Assembly (NCBI RefSeq): GCF_013410405.1
Contig: NZ_JACCFK010000001.1
Span: 2,852,001 to 2,916,000, forward strand
Direction of reading: 5' to 3'
DNA length: 64,000 nucleotides
From: Amycolatopsis endophytica
GTDB lineage: Bacteria > Actinomycetota > Actinomycetes > Mycobacteriales > Pseudonocardiaceae
A model generated the notes under the pieces. It did not search any database, was not told where the DNA came from, and saw only the letters and a list, made by a program, of their open reading frames with translations. Of the stretch, positions 16,691-24,626 are shown one piece after another. The position numbers were made by a program, and so were the translations under genes. Within the stretch, counting starts at the first letter, position 1. The number at the start of each line of letters is the position of its first letter.

Positions 16691-18058
16691 ATGAGCGCTC
16701 CGCAGCCGCCTAACCAGCCGTGGGGTGGCGGCCAGCCGCCTCAGGGCCCGCCGAGCGGTCCCCAGCAGCAGCCAGACAACCCGTTCGGCTCGTCGGAGCC
16801 GACCCAGGTCGTGCAGCCCGGCCAGACACCGCAGCCGTCCGAGGGCGGCTCGTTCGGCGAGACCGCGGAGCCGACCCAGGTCGTCCAGCCCGGTGGCGAC
16901 CCGAACGCCACCCAGAAGGTCAACCCCGGTGACCAGCCGGGTGCGGAGTCCACGCAGCTGGTGCCTCCGGGCTCGCAGCCGCCGGCCATCCCGTACGCGC
17001 CGCCGCCGAGCGCCGCGGACAACCCGGGCGCGGTCAACCCGCAGCAGGGCTTCGGGCAGCAGGGTTTCGGCCAGCAGCAGCCCGGTTTCGGGCAGCAGCA
17101 GCCCGGCCCCTACGGTCAGCCGCCGCAGGGGTTCGGCCCGCCCGCACAGCCGGGTGGCTTCGGCCAGCCGCCGCAGCAGGGTTTCGGCACCCCCGGCTAC
17201 GGCGCCCCGCAGGGCGGCGGCGCGGGCGGCAACGCCCAGCTGTTCGGCTGGATCGCCGGTGGCCTCGCCGCGCTGCTGGGCCTGCTCGGCCTGATCTTCG
17301 CGCTGGTCGACTTCGGTGACCTTGGCGACTACTCGTCCCAGTACGACTCGTTCAAGGAGCAGGCGGCACAGCTCGGTCTGCCCTCGCCGGGGCTCGTCTG
17401 GTTCTACGCGATCATGCTGCTGATCGGCGGTCTCGCGGCGCTGGCGGGCGGGGTGCTGATCGCGCTCGCGGGCAAGCTGTCCGCGTCGCTGAAGAAGATC
17501 GCCCCGATCCTCACCGCGGTCGGCGGCTTCCTCATGCTGCTGTTCGGCATCCTGATGATGACCGCGTTCCCGAGCGAGATCGACGACTACCCGGGCACGC
17601 CGGTCGCGCAGATCATCTTCGGCATCGTGGCGCTGGCCATCGGTGTCGCCGGGATCGTCCCGGCCACGCAGCAGTTCGTCGGCCTCGGCGGTCCCGGCCA
17701 GGGCGGTCCCGGTGGCCCCGGCGGGTTCGGTGGCCCCGGCGGCTACGGCCCGCCGAGCGGTGGCTTCCAGCAGCCGGGTCAGTACGGCCAGCCCGGCCAG
17801 TTCGGGCAGCAGCCCGGCGGTCCGAACCCGCAGAGCGGTGGGTTCCAGCAGCCGGGTCAGCCCGGCCAGTTCGGCCAGCAGCCCGGGTACGGCCAGCCGC
17901 CGCAGCCGGGTCAGTACGGCCAGCCGCCGCAGCAGCCCGGCTACGGTCAGCCCGGCCAGTTCGGGCAGCAGCCGGGTCAGCCGCAGCCCGGCCAGTACGG
18001 CCAGCCGCCGCAGCAGCCCGGCTACGGCCAGCCCGGCCAGCCGCCGCAGCAGTGGTGA
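16691..18058 (+). CDS. Pro/Gln/Gly-rich four-helix membrane protein in the pra position
   Basis: 455 aa from ATG 16691 (MSAPQPPNQPWGG), with GAGGGGG 12 bp upstream. Residues 1-180 are disordered and contain a recurring Thr-Gln motif (PTQVVQPG twice, TQKVNPG, STQLVPPG). Four membrane helices follow (FGWIAGGLAALLGLLGLIFAL, VWFYAIMLLIGGLAALAGG, KIAPILTAVGGFLMLLFG, IIFGIVALAIGVAGIVPA), resembling DUF5336/34-kDa antigen proteins. The last 120 residues are GQPGQFGQQPG repeats. It sits where Rv1078 (pra, proline-rich antigen) lies in M. tuberculosis, between cbs and metB, but lacks an RDD domain I can recognise. Probably a plasma-membrane, growth-zone protein; function unproven. A perfect terminator follows. 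Confidence 0.8.
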   Translation: MSAPQPPNQPWGGGQPPQGPPSGPQQQPDNPFGSSEPTQVVQPGQTPQPSEGGSFGETAEPTQVVQPGGDPNATQKVNPGDQPGAESTQLVPPGSQPPAIPYAPPPSAADNPGAVNPQQGFGQQGFGQQQPGFGQQQPGPYGQPPQGFGPPAQPGGFGQPPQQGFGTPGYGAPQGGGAGGNAQLFGWIAGGLAALLGLLGLIFALVDFGDLGDYSSQYDSFKEQAAQLGLPSPGLVWFYAIMLLIGGLAALAGGVLIALAGKLSASLKKIAPILTAVGGFLMLLFGILMMTAFPSEIDDYPGTPVAQIIFGIVALAIGVAGIVPATQQFVGLGGPGQGGPGGPGGFGGPGGYGPPSGGFQQPGQYGQPGQFGQQPGGPNPQSGGFQQPGQPGQFGQQPGYGQPPQPGQYGQPPQQPGYGQPGQFGQQPGQPQPGQYGQPPQQPGYGQPGQPPQQW

Positions 18059-18075
18059 CCAGCTGACTGAAATTC

Positions 18076-18105
18076 GATGCCCCCGGCCGCGCGGCCGGGG
18101 GCATC
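18076..18105 (+). terminator. Strong intrinsic terminator with T-run
   Basis: A perfect 15-bp inverted repeat, GATGCCCCCGGCCGC (18076-18090) against 18091-18105, followed by TCTTTTTCCC. Ends the tetraspan-gene transcript. Confidence 0.92.
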
Positions 18106-18185
18106 GTCTTTTTCCCAGTTGATGCCCCTGAGCTGGGAAGGCGGCTAGGGTGGCGCCGAAAGAGGTCCGATCCCCTGGGGGCGCT

Positions 18186-18650
18186 GTGACGAGTCCGGTC
18201 GGCCGCGAGCCGCGCCCCAACGGCACCACCGCGATCCTCGCCGGGGTGTTCGGGCTGCTCCTGGCCGTCCTGCTGGGCTACCTGCCGTTGAAGTTCTTCG
18301 TCGACTACAGCTTCGACGGGATGGACGGCAGGGTGCGCGGCGTGCTCGGGATCTACGCGGCGGCGGCGCTGGTCCTGCTGGCCGGTGCGCTGGTCACGTT
18401 CTTCCGCGCGGTGACGGGTGCGGTGCTGTTGCTGGTCGGCGGGTTGCTGGCGGTCGCGGCGGTCGTGCTGGAACCCGTGCTGCTCTACCCCGGCTACTTC
18501 GGGGACTTCTTCTCCGCGATGTTCCGGTTCGCGCCCGACGACGCTTTCGTGCGGGTCGGGGCCGCGGTCGGCGGGCCGGTCGTGTTCGTGCTCGCGGTGC
18601 TTCCGTGGACCTTCCGGTACCTGCGGCACCGCCCGGCTGGTAGTTGGTAG
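18186..18650 (+). CDS. Hypothetical four-helix membrane protein
   Basis: 154 aa from GTG 18186 (MTSPVGREPRPNG) with a G-rich ribosome-binding site (CTGGGGGCG). An ATG-equivalent start at 18150 adds twelve residues and is less likely. Hydrophobic stretches: TTAILAGVFGLLLAVLLGYL, YAAAALVLLAGALVTFF, AVLLLVGGLLAVAAVVLE and AVGGPVVFVLAVLPWTF. No catalytic motif. Its stop overlaps the start of the next membrane gene, so the pair is co-translated and may form one complex. Family not recognised. Confidence 0.75.
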   Translation: MTSPVGREPRPNGTTAILAGVFGLLLAVLLGYLPLKFFVDYSFDGMDGRVRGVLGIYAAAALVLLAGALVTFFRAVTGAVLLLVGGLLAVAAVVLEPVLLYPGYFGDFFSAMFRFAPDDAFVRVGAAVGGPVVFVLAVLPWTFRYLRHRPAGSW

Positions 18651-19105
18651 TGGTGATCTTCTCGTCTCACTCCGAAGCCGCCGCGACTTCCCGCGGCGGC
18701 GGCACCGGTATCACCGCGGCCGTCCTGGCCCTGCTCGGCGGCCTGTTCCACCTGGTCGGCGTCGCGGGCGGCGCGGTGCTGCTGGCAGGTGACTACGACC
18801 TCGGCCGTGGTCTGCTCACGTTCGCCACGCACCTGCTGCTGGCCGCCGCCCTCATCACCGGCGGGGTCGGGCTGGTGCTGGCGAAGGAGTTCGGCCGCGT
18901 CGCCACGATCATCGGTGCGGTCGCGGCGCTGGTGGTCTACGTGCTGGTGCTGGTGCTCGGCGCGTTCGGGGTGTACTTCCTCGGGCTCGTGGACGCCGAG
19001 GTCCCTGTCGTCTACATCGCGGTCCTGTGCGTGCCCGCGGTCGGCACGCTGGTGCTCGCCCTCCTGCCGACCACCGCACGGTGGGTGACCGGGGGCTGGT
19101 CGTAG
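18650..19105 (+). CDS. Hypothetical four-helix membrane protein, partner of the preceding gene
   Basis: About 151 aa. The GTG at 18650 overlaps the preceding TAG by one base; GTG 18653 and TTG 18644 are alternatives. Ser/Gly-rich N-terminus (SSHSEAAATSRGGG) then helices AAVLALLGGLFHLVGVAGGAVLL, LLTFATHLLLAAALITGGVGLV, VATIIGAVAALVVYVLVLVLG and VYIAVLCVPAVGTLVLALLP. No motif with known chemistry. Only 9 bp separate it from metB, so metB may be read through from this operon. Confidence 0.72.
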   Translation: MVIFSSHSEAAATSRGGGTGITAAVLALLGGLFHLVGVAGGAVLLAGDYDLGRGLLTFATHLLLAAALITGGVGLVLAKEFGRVATIIGAVAALVVYVLVLVLGAFGVYFLGLVDAEVPVVYIAVLCVPAVGTLVLALLPTTARWVTGGWS

Positions 19106-19114
19106 GCTGGGGGC

Positions 19115-20272
19115 ATGACGCACGACCTGTCCCGCTCCGGCTTCGAAACGCGCGCCATCCACGCCGGTCAGGAGCCTGACCCGCGCACGGGCGCGGTCAT
19201 CGTGCCGATCTACCAGACCTCCACCTACGCGCAGGACGGCGTCGGTGGCACCCGTGAAGGTGACTACGAGTACTCCCGCACGGCGAACCCGACGCGCACG
19301 GCGCTGGAGCAGGCGCTGGCCTCGTTGGAGGGCGCCCGGCACGGCCTGGCGTTCGCGTCCGGCATGGCGGCCACCGACGCGGTGCTGCGGACCGTGCTGC
19401 GGCCCGGTGACCACCTGGTCCTGGGCAACGACGCCTACGGCGGCACCTTCCGGTTGATCGACAAGGTCCTCAAGAACTGGGGCGTCTCCTACGGCGTCGC
19501 GGACCTGTCGAACGTGGACGAGGTGCGCGCCGCCGTGCGTCCGGAAACCAAGCTGATCTGGTGCGAGACGCCGTCGAACCCGCTGCTGGGCATCGCCGAT
19601 CTCGCGGTGCTGGCGGAAATCGCCCATGGCGCCGGTGCCAGGCTCGTCGTGGACAACACCTTCGCCACGCCGTACCTGCAGACGCCACTGGCACTGGGGG
19701 CGGACATCGTCGTCCACTCGACCACCAAGTACCTGGGCGGCCATTCCGACGTGGTGGGTGGCGCGGTCCTGACGAACGAGGACGAGCTGCGTGAGCAGCT
19801 GTTCTTCCTGCGCAACTCGGCGGGAGCCGTCCCCGGCCCGTTCGACGCGTGGCTGACCCTGCGCGGGTTGAAGACGCTGGCCGTGCGGATGGACCGGCAC
19901 TGCGACAACGCCGAGCAGATCGCCGAGATGCTGTCCGCGCACCCGAAGGTCGCCGAGGTCTACTACCCGGGCCTGACCGCCCACTCCGGGCACGACGTGG
20001 CGGCCAAGCAGATGCGCCGCTTCGGTGGCATGATCTCCTTCCGCCACGCCGACGGCCGTCAAGCCGCGCTGGACACCGCGTCCCGCACGGAGCTGTTCAT
20101 CCTGGCCGAGTCGCTGGGCGGGATCGAGTCCCTGATCGAGCACCCTGGCCAGATGACGCACGCCAGCGTGGCAGGCTCGATGCTCCAGGTCCCGGCTGAC
20201 CTGCTGCGTCTGTCGGTGGGCATCGAGGACGTACGCGACCTGAGCGAGGACCTGCGCGCGGCGCTGGGGTAG
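19115..20272 (+). CDS. metB: Cystathionine gamma-synthase
   Basis: 385 aa Cys/Met-metabolism PLP enzyme. PLP Lys205 in HSTTKYLGGHSD, TANPTRTALE near residue 57-65, VDNTFATPY (179-187) and C-terminal RLSVGIEDVRDL are all present. Makes cystathionine from acylhomoserine and cysteine. Orthologue position of Rv1079 (metB, between pra and greA). Enzymes of this family also work as gamma-lyases or O-acylhomoserine sulfhydrylases and sequence alone does not exclude those activities. Follows the two membrane genes by 9 bp. Confidence 0.92.
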   Translation: MTHDLSRSGFETRAIHAGQEPDPRTGAVIVPIYQTSTYAQDGVGGTREGDYEYSRTANPTRTALEQALASLEGARHGLAFASGMAATDAVLRTVLRPGDHLVLGNDAYGGTFRLIDKVLKNWGVSYGVADLSNVDEVRAAVRPETKLIWCETPSNPLLGIADLAVLAEIAHGAGARLVVDNTFATPYLQTPLALGADIVVHSTTKYLGGHSDVVGGAVLTNEDELREQLFFLRNSAGAVPGPFDAWLTLRGLKTLAVRMDRHCDNAEQIAEMLSAHPKVAEVYYPGLTAHSGHDVAAKQMRRFGGMISFRHADGRQAALDTASRTELFILAESLGGIESLIEHPGQMTHASVAGSMLQVPADLLRLSVGIEDVRDLSEDLRAALG

Positions 20273-20447
20273 CGGCGCGCGCCGTGTCCACCGCTGGGTG
20301 GTCATCCCGGAGCCAGCGCTGCGCGCAAAAGTGCCGTGGCCCGGGCTTTCCCCCGACGCCTGATCGTCAGGGCGGCTTTGTATCGGGGGCGGGGGAGGTG
20401 GTGGTCCTGTTTGGTGCCAGCGCGCCGGTTCTCGCTGGTTCCTTGGC

Positions 20448-20729
20448 TCAGGGGCGGTAGTTCCGCACTTCCGCGTTCTTCGCGTCCCCGCTCGTGGTTC
20501 CCGTGCGGGTGCCCTGGAGGTCCGGGCCGTGGACGCAGCCGCCGACCAGTTCCACATAGTTGTCGTGCCGGATGTACTGCGCCGGGTCGCCGCAGTTGGC
20601 TCTGTCGACCGTGTACACGGCGGCTCCGGTCAGGGCGAGTGCGGACGTGACGCCCGCGACCAACGGCAGCAGGCCCGCCGAACGCGTGGCACGTCGGACT
20701 CTGCCGCCCGATTCGCTCCGCGATGGCAT
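20448..20729 (-). CDS. Small single-pass secreted or anchored protein, unknown
   Basis: 93 aa, MPSRSESGGRVRRATRSAG then one hydrophobic segment (LLPLVAGVTSALALTGAAVYTV) followed by a 50-residue external part with two Cys (ANCGDPAQYIRH, GGCVHGPD). Positively charged N-terminus favours an uncleaved signal anchor. Third-position G/C bias supports coding. Lies alone between metB and ilvA, divergent from ilvA with a 65-bp spacer. Not recognised. Confidence 0.65.
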   Translation of the reverse strand: MPSRSESGGRVRRATRSAGLLPLVAGVTSALALTGAAVYTVDRANCGDPAQYIRHDNYVELVGGCVHGPDLQGTRTGTTSGDAKNAEVRNYRP

Positions 20730-20794
20730 GGCTACTCCCGATTCGCCGAAACTGACCGCTCCCAGGGTACCGAAACCCCCGGACCGAGGGTGGC

Positions 20795-22012
20795 ATGATC
20801 CGGCATATGGATCTGGTGAACGTCGACCGCATCCGCGAGGCGCGGAAACTCCTCGAAGGAATCATCCGCGTCACGCCGATGGAGCACGCGCGTGACCTGG
20901 AACGCCTGCACGACGGCGCCGTTCATCTGAAATGCGAGAACCTGCAGCGCACCGGCTCGTTCAAAATCCGCGGCGCCTACACCCGGCTGCACGGGCTCAG
21001 CGCGGAGGAACGGGCCAGGGGAGTCGTCGCCGCCAGCGCGGGCAACCACGCGCAAGGTGTGGCTCTCGCCGCTTCACTGCTGGGCATCTCGTCGACCGTT
21101 TTCATGCCCACCCGTGCGCCGCTGCCCAAGCTGGCCGCGACCCGTGGGTACGGCGCGGACGTACACCTGCACGGGGACGTCCTGGAAGAGGCGCTCGCCG
21201 AGGCCATCGCGTTCGCCGAGCGCACCGGGGCCGTGTTCATCCACCCGTTCGACCACGCCGACATCATCGCCGGGCAGGGAACCGTCGGACTGGAAATCCT
21301 GGAGCAGGTACCGGAGGCGGCCACGGTCCTGGTGCCCACCGGCGGCGGCGGGCTCGTCGCGGGCGTGGCGTGCGCGGTGAAGGCCCTCCGGCCGGACGTG
21401 CGCGTCGTCGGGGTGCAGGCCGAGGAGGCGGCGGCGTTCCCGCTGTCGCTCGCGGCGGGCGGGCCCGTGCGGCTGCCGCAGATGCAGACGATGGCCGACG
21501 GCATCGCGGTCGGCCAGCCCGGCCCCGTGAGCTACGCGCACGTCGCGGTGAAGGTCGACGACGTCCTCACGGTGTCGGAGGAATCGCTGTCCCGCGCGGT
21601 GTTGCTGTGCCTGGAACGGCGCAAGCTCATCGTGGAACCGGCGGGCGCGGCGGCCGTGGCGGCCCTGCTGCAGTATCCCGGCGAGTTCGACGGGCCGGTG
21701 GTCGCCGTGGCCTCCGGCGGCAACGTGGACCCGTTGCTGCTGTTGCAGATCATCCAGCACGGCATGACGGCGGGCGGCCGCTACCTCGCGCTGCGGCTGC
21801 GGGTACCGGACCGGCCGGGATCGCTGGTGTCGGTGCTGTCGCGCGTACGGGACCTGGGCGCGAACGTCCTCGACGTCGAACACTCCCGGATCTCCGGCAC
21901 GCTCGCCCTCGGCGAGGTCGAGATCGCGCTCAAACTGGAAACGCGCGGCCCCACGCACTGCGAGGAGGTCCACACCGAACTCCAGCGCGCCGGGTTCACC
22001 GTCGTCCCCTGA
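20795..22012 (+). CDS. ilvA: Threonine ammonia-lyase (threonine dehydratase)
   Basis: 405 aa PLP enzyme: Lys57 in RTGSFKIRGAY, SAGNHAQG (81-88), TGGGGLVAG (about 179-187), and a C-terminal ACT domain (about 325-405, RLRVPDRPGSLVSVLSRVRDLGANV region). It deaminates threonine to 2-oxobutyrate for isoleucine synthesis or catabolism. The single ACT domain fits the shorter TdcB/catabolic-plus-ACT class rather than the two-ACT biosynthetic enzyme. Start ATG 20795 has GAGGGTGG just upstream; ATG 20807 (MDLVNVDRI) is the alternative. Its Lrp-type neighbour 44 bp downstream may regulate it. Confidence 0.92.
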   Translation: MIRHMDLVNVDRIREARKLLEGIIRVTPMEHARDLERLHDGAVHLKCENLQRTGSFKIRGAYTRLHGLSAEERARGVVAASAGNHAQGVALAASLLGISSTVFMPTRAPLPKLAATRGYGADVHLHGDVLEEALAEAIAFAERTGAVFIHPFDHADIIAGQGTVGLEILEQVPEAATVLVPTGGGGLVAGVACAVKALRPDVRVVGVQAEEAAAFPLSLAAGGPVRLPQMQTMADGIAVGQPGPVSYAHVAVKVDDVLTVSEESLSRAVLLCLERRKLIVEPAGAAAVAALLQYPGEFDGPVVAVASGGNVDPLLLLQIIQHGMTAGGRYLALRLRVPDRPGSLVSVLSRVRDLGANVLDVEHSRISGTLALGEVEIALKLETRGPTHCEEVHTELQRAGFTVVP

Positions 22013-22056
22013 CAAAGCTCCCCACCGTGGCATTGGTGGTGTTCGAGGAGGTCCAC

Positions 22057-22530
22057 GTGGATGCGCTTGACGCCCGGCTGTTGCTGCTGCTCACCGACGC
22101 GCCGCGGCTCAACGTCCTGGAGTGCGCGCGCAGGCTCGGCGTCGCGCGCGGCACTGTCCAGGCGCGCCTGGACCGGCTGACCGAACGGGGCATCCTCGGC
22201 GGCTTCCCGCCGGAGCTGAACCTCGCCGCCATGGGGTACGGGCTCACGGCGTTCGCGTGGCTCGAAATCGCGCAGGGCCGGCGCTCCGCGGTGGCGGAAG
22301 CCCTCACCGCGATCGAGCAGGTCTGCGAGGTGCACGCCACCACCGGGCAGGGTGACCTGTTCGTCCGGATGGTGGCGCGCGACCACGACGACCTGCAACG
22401 GGTCATCGACGCCGTGGTCAGCGTGCCCGACGTGCGGCGGACGTCGACGTCACTGGCCCTGTCGACGCCCGTGCCGCCGCGGGTCCGCCCGCTGCTGGAG
22501 CGGCTCGCCTACGACACGAACTCCAGGTAG
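22057..22530 (+). CDS. Lrp/AsnC family transcriptional regulator
   Basis: 157 aa from GTG 22057 with GAGGAG at 22045. N-terminal helix-turn-helix (DARLLLLLTDAPRLNVLECARRLGVARGTV region, residues 3-32) and C-terminal RAM ligand domain (TAFAWLEIAQGR, ATTGQGDLFVRM). Such regulators bind amino acids; adjacency to ilvA suggests a branched-chain or threonine effector. Its 3' end overlaps the convergent beta-lactamase-fold gene by 22 bp, so the two mRNAs would be antisense at their ends. Confidence 0.88.
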   Translation: MDALDARLLLLLTDAPRLNVLECARRLGVARGTVQARLDRLTERGILGGFPPELNLAAMGYGLTAFAWLEIAQGRRSAVAEALTAIEQVCEVHATTGQGDLFVRMVARDHDDLQRVIDAVVSVPDVRRTSTSLALSTPVPPRVRPLLERLAYDTNSR

Positions 22531-23300
22531 CGCCTGGCCGAGCGCTGCACCACGTCGTGGCCGTTCTGGCGCACGACCGCGTCCCACCACGCGCCGTAGA
22601 CGGCCTCGAACTCGTAACCGGCGAGGATCTCCGCCGCCTGCCGCACGATCGCGGGCCGCTCCGGGATGAGGTTCGGGTAGCTGTACATGAAGGCCACGAA
22701 CTCACGGTCCGGGATGACCTGCACGATGTCGCCGGACAGCAGCGCGCCGCGCCCCTGCTCACCGCCCGACCAGTGCAGGACCGTGCCGCCGGTGAAGTGC
22801 ACCCCGAGGTTGACCAGGGTGAGGTCGTCGCCGACCCGCTTGGTCCGCCCGCCCCACAGTTCGATCCGCTCGTCCGGGCGGCCGATCCACTCCCGGTCGC
22901 CCTCGTGCAGGTAAACCGGCACGTCGAAGGCACGGGCCCACTCCACGCAGGTCGTGTAGTAGTGCGGATGGCTGATCGCGATACCGGTGATGCCGCCGCG
23001 GGCCTTCAGATCGGCGACCAGATCGTCGTCGAGGTAGGCGGTCAGGTCCCAGAGGAAGTTGCCCCCGGCGGCTTCGACGAGCAGCGCCCGCTGGCCGATG
23101 CCGAGCTTGCCCGTGGTGCCGATGCCGGTGATGCCCCCGCCCTCCGGCCTGACGAGGGGGTCGAATTCGGCCTGGATCGCGGCCAGGTCGGTCCACTGCT
23201 GGCCGGAAGCCGGGACGTACTGGCGCTCGTCCTCGCAGATGGGGCAGTCCACGCGCGGGGCGTCGTACTGCATGGTGCACGTCACGCAGATGGGGTTCAT
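22509..23300 (-). CDS. Metallo-beta-lactamase-fold protein with N-terminal zinc ribbon
   Basis: 263 aa. Residues 1-28 hold CVTCTMQYDAPRVDCPIC (CxxC...CxxC), a rubredoxin-like zinc knuckle. The following MBL-fold domain has AISHPHYYTTC in place of the canonical HxHxDH, so one or two metal ligands differ; SGDIVQVIPD supplies the downstream Asp. The catalytic chemistry is therefore uncertain. Function unknown; probably a small-molecule hydrolase or a non-hydrolytic relative. Overlaps the Lrp gene tail to tail. A hairpin lies about 50 bp upstream (23352-23381). Confidence 0.82.
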   Translation of the reverse strand: MNPICVTCTMQYDAPRVDCPICEDERQYVPASGQQWTDLAAIQAEFDPLVRPEGGGITGIGTTGKLGIGQRALLVEAAGGNFLWDLTAYLDDDLVADLKARGGITGIAISHPHYYTTCVEWARAFDVPVYLHEGDREWIGRPDERIELWGGRTKRVGDDLTLVNLGVHFTGGTVLHWSGGEQGRGALLSGDIVQVIPDREFVAFMYSYPNLIPERPAIVRQAAEILAGYEFEAVYGAWWDAVVRQNGHDVVQRSARRYLEFVS

Positions 23301-23351
23301 GCCCGGACGCTACCGCCCGGGCGGTGCTGTTCCGGGTGCGAAGAGGCGGTC

Positions 23352-23381
23352 GTTCCGGGCGGTGCTCGTCCCGCCCGGAAC
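23352..23381. terminator. 11-bp hairpin between greA and the MBL gene
   Basis: GTTCCGGGCGG (23352-23362) pairs with CCGCCCGGAAC (23371-23381) around an 8-nt loop. On the minus strand it lies between the greA stop and the MBL-fold start. A T-run precedes rather than follows it, so it could be a greA terminator or a leader structure. Confidence 0.5.
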
Positions 23382-23408
23382 CGGCCGCTGCGAAAAAGAG
23401 TCCGGGGA

Positions 23409-23900
23409 TCAGCCGGCGTACGGGACGGCCTTGACCAGGGTCACCTTCTGCGTGCTGCCGTTGGGCAGCTCGTACTCACGCGACTCGCCCTCCTTGGCGC
23501 CGAGCAGGGCCTTGCCCAGCGGCGACTCCGGGGAGTACACGTCGAGGTCACCCTCCGAGGCGCCTTCCTCGCGCGTGGCGAGCAGGAACTTCTCGTCCTC
23601 GTCGTCGCCCTCGTAGCGCACGGTGAGGACCTTGCCGGGGCCGGCGAGACCGTCGTTCTCCGGAGCTTCGCCGACCTTCGCGGAGCGCAGCAGCTCCTGG
23701 AGGTGCCGGATGCGCGCCTCCTGCTGGCCCTGCTCCTCACGGGCGGCGTGGTAGCCCCCGTTCTCCTTGAGGTCGCCTTCCTCACGGCTGTCGTTGATCT
23801 TCGCAGCGATGACCGGACGATTCTCGATCAGCTCGTCGAGCTCGTGCTTGAGCCTGTCGTAGGCTTCCTGGGTCAGCCAGGTCACCTGGGTGTCGCTCAC
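23409..23900 (-). CDS. greA: Transcription elongation factor GreA
   Basis: 163 aa from GTG 23900 ([14 protein letters not shown]). GAGGAG lies 9 nt upstream; an ATG three codons earlier would be touching that site, so I prefer the GTG. N-terminal coiled coil with the acidic tip [16 protein letters not shown] and C-terminal FKBP-like domain ([18 protein letters not shown]). Stimulates RNA polymerase to cleave backtracked transcripts. Orthologue of Rv1080c. A 9-bp hairpin sits in its 5' leader (23951-23972). Confidence 0.95.
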   Translation of the reverse strand: MSDTQVTWLTQEAYDRLKHELDELIENRPVIAAKINDSREEGDLKENGGYHAAREEQGQQEARIRHLQELLRSAKVGEAPENDGLAGPGKVLTVRYEGDDEDEKFLLATREEGASEGDLDVYSPESPLGKALLGAKEGESREYELPNGSTQKVTLVKAVPYAG

Positions 23901-23950
23901 GGCCACCATCTCCTCGTCGTGCCTGCCGGACATGGGTATGCATGCCGGCA

Positions 23951-23972
23951 GCCGCACTCCGCCGAGTGCGGC
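23951..23972. promoter_or_regulatory. Hairpin in the greA leader
   Basis: GCCGCACTC (23951-23959), 4-nt loop, GAGTGCGGC (23964-23972). It lies 50 bp upstream of the greA start; role unknown. Confidence 0.4.
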
Positions 23973-23987
23973 TGGATAAAGGAAAAA

Positions 23988-24007
23988 CACGGCCCGTTCG
24001 GGCCGTG
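23988..24007 (-). terminator. Terminator of the DUF4307 gene
   Basis: CACGGCCC (23988-23995), GTTC loop, GGGCCGTG (24000-24007). Read on the minus strand it is followed by a T-run (AAAAA at 23983-23987 on plus). Separates DUF4307 from greA. Confidence 0.8.
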
Positions 24008-24098
24008 CCGGTAGACCAGAGTAGCACGCCACAGCAGGTCAGCGCCGGTCCTTGTGCCAGAAACCGGGCATTCGCCGCGTCATTCACCCCGTTGGCCG

Positions 24099-24524
24099 CT
24101 AACTCCTTGACAAATATTGTGGGATGTCGTAGGAGCAGCCGTACACGTCCGCGGTGACCGGGCGGCCGATGCTCTTGACGACGGTGTCGACCCGGCTGTC
24201 GTCGGCCGGGATGTAGACCTCCTTGCGCCCGCTTTCGGCACCGCTGAGGTCGCGCGTTCGCACGATGCACACACCCGGTTTCTCCGGGTGATCGCGCGTC
24301 ACGTTGAGTGAGATCGTCATCGTGTTCCCCGGCAGTTCTTCGAACGTGACGCGTTCCGCGCTGATCGGCGCCGCCCCGAGGTTGACGTAGCCGACCCACG
24401 CCACGGCACCGCTCACGACCAGCGCGACGGCCCCGAAGGCCCACATCCGCCAGCGGCGGCTCGCCCTGCGGGGCCTGCCGTAGCGGCCTTCCGGCAGTGA
24501 CGGCGGGGCGCTGGCGGTGCTCAA
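24099..24524 (-). CDS. DUF4307 single-pass membrane protein (Rv1081c-like)
   Basis: 141 aa: cytoplasmic Arg-rich N-terminus ([14 protein letters not shown]), one helix ([20 protein letters not shown]) and an external beta-rich DUF4307 domain with GVCIVRTRD and DVYGCSY, whose two Cys may pair. Conserved next to greA and mca in actinobacteria, so a role near mycothiol or the envelope is guessed by association only. Divergent from mca, sharing the spacer that carries the sigma-R promoter. Confidence 0.85.
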   Translation of the reverse strand: MSTASAPPSLPEGRYGRPRRASRRWRMWAFGAVALVVSGAVAWVGYVNLGAAPISAERVTFEELPGNTMTISLNVTRDHPEKPGVCIVRTRDLSGAESGRKEVYIPADDSRVDTVVKSIGRPVTADVYGCSYDIPQYLSRS

Positions 24525-24594
24525 GCCGGGCCTCCGATCGAAGTTGTCGTACCCCCGGGGACAATGGGGTGCATCCGCAGTATCTCTCCGGGGC

Positions 24595-24620
24595 GGAATA
24601 GGGATTCAGAAGGGGTCGTT
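24595..24620 (+). promoter_or_regulatory. Sigma-R-type promoter of mca (GGAAT-N18-GTT)
   Basis: GGAAT at 24595-24599, exactly 18 nt, then GTT at 24618-24620. This is the full sigma-R consensus of thiol-oxidative-stress regulons. The GTT ends 6 nt before the ATG at 24627, so transcription would begin at about that codon. Confidence 0.75.
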
Positions 24621-24626
24621 GGACGC

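Noticed and set aside
20932..22530. 532-codon frame spanning ilvA
   Set aside because: Its first two thirds are a shadow of ilvA in another frame; only the last 157 codons are the Lrp gene.
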